A stretch of DNA of 64,000 bases, from contig CANMBD010000002.1 in assembly GCA_947495985.1 (NCBI GenBank), forward strand, positions 62,001 to 126,000, in the 5' to 3' direction. This document shows, piece after piece, positions 59,712 to 64,000 of the stretch. The notes under the pieces are model-generated. The model worked only from the letters and a program-made list of their open reading frames with translations. It was not told the origin of the DNA and searched no databases. The DNA is from an uncultured Sphingomonadaceae bacterium (lineage in GTDB: Bacteria > Pseudomonadota > Alphaproteobacteria > Sphingomonadales > Sphingomonadaceae). The translations under genes were made by a program, and so were the position numbers. Position 1 is the stretch's first letter. Each line of letters starts with the position of its first letter.

Positions 59712-60944
59712 ATGAAAGCTGATATACTGACCGACGCCGCCACATCCTCGACCAAAACCGCGCCGCGCCGGATTAGCGAGGCGAAGCTGTTTCTCTTTTC
59801 CATGGCTTGTGCTGTGGCGGTGGCGAATGGCTATTATATCCATCCGCTAATAGCGCCCGTCGGCGATGATTTTGGCGTGAGCGGCACACTCCTCGGACTG
59901 GTGCCAGCCTTGAATCAAGTCGCGCTGGCACTCGGAATATTGCTGCTCCTGCCGCTCGGCGACCGGATCAATAATCGCAAGCTGGTCACCACCTTTGTTG
60001 CGGGCCAGTTTCTGGCGCTGCTTGCCATGGCCACGGCACAAGATTTTCGCCTCTTCGTCGCTGCGTCCTCACTGCTCGGCTTTGCGACCATTACGCCCTA
60101 TTTGCTACCCGCCTATGTCACCAAGCGGGTGCGGCCGGATCGCATCGGTCATGTTACCGGCATTTTGACGGCTGGCATAACGGTTGGCCTACTCGGCAGC
60201 CGCGCCGGCGCGGGTGTGCTGGGGCATTATTTCGGCTGGCGATCGGCCTATTGGGTGGGCACTGCGCTGACCTTGGCGCTGCTCATCATCTTGCCCATGA
60301 TCATGGAAAAAGATGAAAAGCTGCGCGATGATAGCGAGCCTCAGGAAAGCTATCGCGCGCTGATCGCATCGCTCTGGCCGATCATCAAAACTATGCCCGA
60401 TGTTTTGCTCGCGGGATTGTTGCAAGCGCTGTCTTTCGGATTTTTCCTCGCCTTATGGCTGGGTATCGGGCTGCATGTTACCAGCCCGGAAATGGGCTAT
60501 GGTGTGGATGTTGTTGGCTATCTCGCGCTGCTGGCTGGGATGAATGTCTTCATCGCACCATGGTCCGGCCGGTTAGCAGACCGGATCGGCCCAGAAAAAG
60601 CCCGCATGTTTTTCGCTATATCCCAGCTTATTGGCGCGGTTCTGTTGATCTTTGCTGGCGAAAGCCTGTGGATATTGGTCCTGCCGATCCTGTTCAGCAA
60701 TTTTGGCGGGGCATCGATGGACGTTGCCAACCGCACGATCCTGTTCAACCGCAATCCGGAAATCCGCACCCGGCTGATGACCATCTATATCGTCATCATG
60801 TTCCTGGGCGGCGGGCTGTCGAGTTGGCTCGGCACCGCGGCCTATGCCTGGGGGCAGTGGAACGCCATTGTGGGCATATCGATGGTCTTTGCCAGTCTGA
60901 TCATGGTGCTCGCAATTTGGGGACAGCGACTGCACAAAACTTGA
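59712..60944 (+). CDS. Major facilitator superfamily (MFS) transporter
   Basis: This 410-residue protein has 12 predicted membrane segments and a cytoplasmic N-terminus. Loop 2-3 contains P-L-G-D-R-I-N-N-R-K, the MFS motif A region, and the matching loop 8-9 has G-R-L-A-D-R-I-G-P-E-K-A. The A-N-G-Y-Y-I-H-P-L-I-A-P segment in the first helix is typical of a branch of drug or metabolite exporters. Substrate is unknown. It follows the DJ-1-like gene and may be co-transcribed with it, which would fit export of the same or a related compound. Confidence 0.87.
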   Translation: MKADILTDAATSSTKTAPRRISEAKLFLFSMACAVAVANGYYIHPLIAPVGDDFGVSGTLLGLVPALNQVALALGILLLLPLGDRINNRKLVTTFVAGQFLALLAMATAQDFRLFVAASSLLGFATITPYLLPAYVTKRVRPDRIGHVTGILTAGITVGLLGSRAGAGVLGHYFGWRSAYWVGTALTLALLIILPMIMEKDEKLRDDSEPQESYRALIASLWPIIKTMPDVLLAGLLQALSFGFFLALWLGIGLHVTSPEMGYGVDVVGYLALLAGMNVFIAPWSGRLADRIGPEKARMFFAISQLIGAVLLIFAGESLWILVLPILFSNFGGASMDVANRTILFNRNPEIRTRLMTIYIVIMFLGGGLSSWLGTAAYAWGQWNAIVGISMVFASLIMVLAIWGQRLHKT

Positions 60945-60996
60945 CAGATCTGCTGGCTGCGCGGAGTATCAAGCTACCGTTTTGAGGGAGATCGGG

Positions 60997-61434
60997 ATGC
61001 CAAAGCTGTTGATGATAATATTCCTGCTGTTGCCGGTTTCGATCGCCGCTGAGACACCCGCTGAGCCATCCGAACATCAGCAGCTGGTCGAAAAATATAC
61101 AGCTGCGTTCAATGCCCGAGACGCAAACGCCATGGCTGCGCTGATGCATCCCGGCATTCAATGGATCACGATCAGCGGGGACCAGTCCAAGGTCGCGACC
61201 GATGGAAAGGAGCTGATGGTCAGCGAGATGGAATCATATTTCAAAAGCCCAACCCGCATTAGCAGCAGCCTCGGCGGCTGGTCGGTCAACGGAGATTATG
61301 TCACCGTGATCGAAACTGCATCCTGGTTGGACGGCAAGGGGAAGCGCCAGGCGCAAAGTGCCACGGCGGTTTACCAGATTGCAGATCGGTTGATCCGCCG
61401 GGTGTGGTATTTTCCGGAACAAAAAGCGCAATAG
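60997..61434 (+). CDS. Secreted NTF2-like (DUF4440-type) protein
   Basis: This 145-residue protein has a signal peptide (PKLLMIIFLLLPVSIAAE). One NTF2-like domain follows, with V-E-K-Y-T-A-A-F-N-A-R-D-A-N-A-M-A-A-L-M-H-P and the later A-V-Y-Q-I-A-D-x-x-I-R-R-V-W-Y-F. Exported members may bind small ligands or act as minor enzymes; no function is assigned. GGGAG supports the ATG at 60997. The gene is convergent with the MDR oxidoreductase just three bases away. Confidence 0.75.
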   Translation: MPKLLMIIFLLLPVSIAAETPAEPSEHQQLVEKYTAAFNARDANAMAALMHPGIQWITISGDQSKVATDGKELMVSEMESYFKSPTRISSSLGGWSVNGDYVTVIETASWLDGKGKRQAQSATAVYQIADRLIRRVWYFPEQKAQ

Positions 61435-61437
61435 CGC

Positions 61438-62442
61438 TCAAATACGAACGAGCACCTTGCCGATATTGCCGCCAGTGAACAGCTTGTCATAGGCGGTCAG
61501 GACATTCTCTATTCCGTCTGTCACATCAAAGGGCGTGTCGATTAGTCCCTGATCCAGCCAGTCTTTGAGTTGCGCCGTCAGCCGTTCTCCCTGATCCATG
61601 AAATCGGGAGAGAAAAAGCCTTCAACGCGCAGACGCTTCATCAAGATCTGGTCAAAATTCTCTGGCCCCTGCCCGCGTCCGTCCCCTTTATACTGGGCCA
61701 GCAAACCACATAGGGCCACCCGGCCATAAAGCGCCATATTAGGCAGCACTTCGTCGAGAATAGGCCCGCCGACATTGTCGAAATAGGCATTGATCCCGCC
61801 CTCGACTTTCGCCAGCTCTGCACCAATATCATCCTTCTTGTAATCAATCGCCTTGGTGATCCCGAGTTCTTCCTCCAGCCACCGGCATTTGTCCGGCCCG
61901 CCGGCTAGACCATAGACATTGGCGCCCAATATCTTGGCAATCTGACAAGCCAGCACACCGGTCGCCCCTGCTGCAGCGGAGACCAGAACATTGTGCCCGG
62001 CTTGCACCCCGGCCGTCTCCTGCAGGCCCCAAAGCGCGGTCCAGCCATTGAAGCCGAGCAAACCAAAATGCTGTTTTATATCGGCAATATTGGCATCCAC
62101 CTTGACCAGCCCGGCCAACTCCGGCTCGATCACGGCATGTTCGGCCCATTGACCAAAACCGCGCACAAGATCGCCCTCGTCAAATCCATCATGGCGCGAC
62201 GCAGCAACATGACCCAACACCAGACCGACCATCTTCGTTCCCAGCTCCAGCGGCGGTTGATAGCTGTCCTCCCGCTCGGTCATCCACATGCGGGTGCCAG
62301 CATCCATGGAAAGATAAGCGGCTTTAACCAGCACCTGGCCCTCGGCCAGTTCCGGCATCGCTTCGCTCTCCAACGACAGCGCGCTGGCGACATCGTCACC
62401 CTCGGGGCGCTTGTTCAATTGCCAGAAACGGTTTGTCGTCAT
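61438..62442 (-). CDS. Zinc-independent NADP-dependent oxidoreductase (MDR superfamily, PTGR/LTB4DH-like)
   Basis: This 334-residue protein belongs to the leukotriene B4 dehydrogenase/prostaglandin reductase branch of medium-chain dehydrogenases. It reads R-F-W-Q-L-N-K-R-P-E-G at the start and has Y-L-S-M-D-A-G-T-R-M-W-M near residue 45. The NADP fold is V-L-V-S-A-A-A-G-A-T-G-V-L near residue 150. N-V-G-G-P-I-L-D-E-V-L-P is also typical. No zinc ligands are present. Members reduce C=C bonds of alpha,beta-unsaturated ketones. I start at the ATG at 62442 (MTTNRFWQ). Confidence 0.9.
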   Translation of the reverse strand: MTTNRFWQLNKRPEGDDVASALSLESEAMPELAEGQVLVKAAYLSMDAGTRMWMTEREDSYQPPLELGTKMVGLVLGHVAASRHDGFDEGDLVRGFGQWAEHAVIEPELAGLVKVDANIADIKQHFGLLGFNGWTALWGLQETAGVQAGHNVLVSAAAGATGVLACQIAKILGANVYGLAGGPDKCRWLEEELGITKAIDYKKDDIGAELAKVEGGINAYFDNVGGPILDEVLPNMALYGRVALCGLLAQYKGDGRGQGPENFDQILMKRLRVEGFFSPDFMDQGERLTAQLKDWLDQGLIDTPFDVTDGIENVLTAYDKLFTGGNIGKVLVRI

Positions 62443-62470
62443 TGCCTGTCTCCCCTTTTCAGGGTGCAGT

Positions 62471-63565
62471 CTAGAGCAAATCCCGCCGCTCGATATTATC
62501 CTTATTGGCAGGGAGAATGAACAGCATACCATCCTTGCCCATGACTATTTTCCCGCGAAAGTCAGCAGTCACGTCTTTCAGATAATAGGGTTCCAGAAGG
62601 CTGATCGGCACCGCCGGAACGATATGGGAGAAGACCAGCATTTTCGCTTTGGCAGCCTTGGCCGATTCCGCCACCTCGGCGGGCGTCGCATGATAGTCGG
62701 GAATATCCGCCATGATCTTCTCAAGCCGTGGTCGCCCTGCTTTTTTCATCGCCGCTTCGGTAATCGCAACCATCTCGGCATTCAGCACTTCATGCACCAA
62801 TATGTCGCAACCATTGCAGGCCCTTTCGACCGCGGCGTTTCGCGTGGTGTCACCGCTGAACACGATCGACCGGCCTTTATAGTCAAACCGATAGCCGACC
62901 GCTGGCACAACCGGTTCGTGATTGACCGCAAAGGCCGTGATTTTCAGGCCATCCTGATCATAGAGAATCTGCTCGGCATCGCCCGCCGGCAAGACGAAGG
63001 GCTGCGCAATCCCGCCGATACCCGATGGTGGCATGGTATCTTCGCCATGATGCGCCACGCGGTAGCGGGCGTCGGCGGCATAAGCGGCATTTATCCCGTC
63101 GACAATTGGCGCTACGCCCTCAGGTGCGATAACCGGCAACGGCTCTTCATGGCCACCGCCAGCCCAACGCTGCAATAACAGTTCACCCATGCCGTCAATA
63201 TGGTCGCTGTGAAAATGGGTCAGCAGCAGCGCTTCGACCCGGCCCGGGCTCAGTCCCATTTCACCCAGCCGGCGCACCGCTCCGCCGCCTATGTCAACGA
63301 TGAACAATTTACCGTCGATGATCACCGCGGAACAGGGGCCCGCGCGGCTGGGATCCGGCAAGGGCGATCCGGTTCCGCACAGGGCCAGATGCATGCCTTC
63401 TGGCAATTCGCCTATAACGTCACGGTTAACTGCGGTTTCCACTGCATTGGCAAAAATTTGGGCCCCTATTTCAGCGCGAAGCAGCCATAGGGCGCTAACA
63501 AGGACACCGATTCCAATGGCCAGGCCCCATAGCCGACGCTTGCTGAAAAACTTTGATCTGCCCAT
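62471..63565 (-). CDS. Membrane-anchored metallo-beta-lactamase-fold hydrolase
   Basis: This 364-residue protein has one N-terminal membrane segment (about residues 11-30) and a metallo-beta-lactamase domain. The zinc motif is LLTHFHSDHIDG (near residue 118), followed by V-F-S-G-D-T-T-R-N and the late V-F-S-H-I-V-P. The order resembles RNase Z/arylsulfatase-like members, but the membrane anchor places the domain in the periplasm. C-G-T-G-S-P-L-P-D-P-S-R-A-G near residue 63 is a further family motif. The substrate is unknown. It may be co-transcribed with the oxidoreductase gene 28 bases downstream. Confidence 0.85.
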   Translation of the reverse strand: MGRSKFFSKRRLWGLAIGIGVLVSALWLLRAEIGAQIFANAVETAVNRDVIGELPEGMHLALCGTGSPLPDPSRAGPCSAVIIDGKLFIVDIGGGAVRRLGEMGLSPGRVEALLLTHFHSDHIDGMGELLLQRWAGGGHEEPLPVIAPEGVAPIVDGINAAYAADARYRVAHHGEDTMPPSGIGGIAQPFVLPAGDAEQILYDQDGLKITAFAVNHEPVVPAVGYRFDYKGRSIVFSGDTTRNAAVERACNGCDILVHEVLNAEMVAITEAAMKKAGRPRLEKIMADIPDYHATPAEVAESAKAAKAKMLVFSHIVPAVPISLLEPYYLKDVTADFRGKIVMGKDGMLFILPANKDNIERRDLL

Positions 63566-63591
63566 GCAGTCCCCCGATCGTTTTTATAGCC

Positions 63592-64000
63592 CTAACATTC
63601 GACCAGATTGACCGCTAGGCCGCCTTGCGATGTTTCCTTGTACCGTTCGCTCATATCCAGACCGGTTTTGCGCATGGTTTCAATGACTTCGTCCAGACTG
63701 ACCCGGTGGGTTCCATCGCCCATGATCGCCAGCCGCGCTGCCTCTATCGCTTTGACCGCGCCGACCGCATTGCGCTCAATACAGGGAACCTGCACCAGTC
63801 CAGCGACCGGATCGCAGGTCAGGCCGAGATTATGTTCCATGCCAATTTCGGCGGCATTTTCGACTTGCAGTGGCGTGCCGCCCCATGCCGCAGTCAAGCC
63901 AGCAGCGGCCATTGAACAGGCGACACCAACTTCGCCCTGACAGCCAACTTCTGCGCCAGAGATGGAAGCGTTTTCCTTAAACAGCGAACCAATGGCGGCG
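63592..64000 (-). CDS. L-serine ammonia-lyase (serine dehydratase), C-terminal part
   Basis: The reverse strand from the window edge reads an open frame with [20 protein letters not shown], continuing through [24 protein letters not shown] and ending [10 protein letters not shown]. These are the [4Fe-4S] cluster cysteines and neighbouring segments of single-chain L-serine dehydratases (SdaA/TdcG type), which convert serine to pyruvate and ammonia. The C-terminal cysteine at the chain end is also conserved. The N-terminal half lies beyond the window. Confidence 0.93.
   Translation of the reverse strand, partial: AAIGSLFKENASISGAEVGCQGEVGVACSMAAAGLTAAWGGTPLQVENAAEIGMEHNLGLTCDPVAGLVQVPCIERNAVGAVKAIEAARLAIMGDGTHRVSLDEVIETMRKTGLDMSERYKETSQGGLAVNLVEC

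Noticed and set aside
1..64000. CRISPR array, prophage, insertion sequence or secondary-metabolite cluster
   Set aside because: No spaced direct repeats, transposase, integrase, phage structural genes or modular synthases were seen on either strand.

Overview
The window is a stretch of ordinary chromosome from an alphaproteobacterium, most probably a member of the Sphingomonadales (Sphingorhabdus/Parasphingorhabdus/Sphingopyxis type). This is inferred from two large TonB-dependent receptors, a double cold-shock-domain protein, an NDUFA12-like complex I accessory protein next to a DUF2155 lipoprotein, a CC_3452-type secreted protein, a MucR regulator, a PF06580/LytTR pair and a CoA-transferase operon with an embedded DUF5076 gene. 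Coding density is high on both strands. I see no rRNA, CRISPR array, transposase or prophage.

Positions 1-10058 hold the end of an ohr-like gene, an acyl-CoA synthetase, tRNA-Gly(TCC), glpD, a GFA-family protein, an outer-membrane barrel protein, and then the reverse-strand secE-nusG-rplK-rplA block. Two thioredoxin-fold isomerase-like genes, a phytanoyl-CoA dioxygenase-like gene and a VOC gene separate secE from tRNA-Trp(CCA). Positions 10313-24883 hold a PilZ protein, a cupin, a Rieske oxygenase alpha subunit, DUF454 and NhaA proteins, an OxyR-like regulator coupled to aat, DUF2155/NDUFA12/DUF192 genes, a double cold-shock protein, recX, a fatty acyl-AMP ligase, a GGDEF-EAL protein, an orphan ParA and an ArsC-family protein.

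Positions 25052-41950 hold a siderophore receptor behind two Fur-like boxes, an SMR exporter, an orphan [2Fe-2S] subunit, a class II aldolase, rpsU, an FKBP, a bifunctional Rel, an HxlR regulator, a hotdog thioesterase, an HD-domain protein, a two-component system, tadA, rpmB, a phytase-like protein, the scoA-DUF5076-scoB operon and a MucR regulator.

The most coherent system lies at 42438-55496. It reads as a complete alpha-galactoside/galactose utilisation locus of the De Ley-Doudoroff (oxidative, non-Leloir) type. It contains an outer-membrane TonB receptor, a GH36 alpha-galactosidase, an SGLT-type symporter, galactose 1-dehydrogenase, an SMP-30 lactonase, an IlvD/EDD-family sugar-acid dehydratase, 2-keto-3-deoxygalactonate kinase, KDPGal aldolase and a FadR-type GntR regulator. 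The three intergenic regions in front of its transcription units each carry a perfect A+T-rich palindrome centred on ATT(A/G)AT. I propose these as the operators of the locus.

The right end (55599-64000) holds a MacAB-like three-gene export operon, a DJ-1/isonitrile hydratase-like protein, an MFS transporter, an NTF2-like secreted protein, a zinc-independent MDR oxidoreductase, a membrane-anchored metallo-beta-lactamase-fold hydrolase and the 3' part of an L-serine dehydratase gene. Functions are assigned by reading motifs in the sequence. No similarity search was run.
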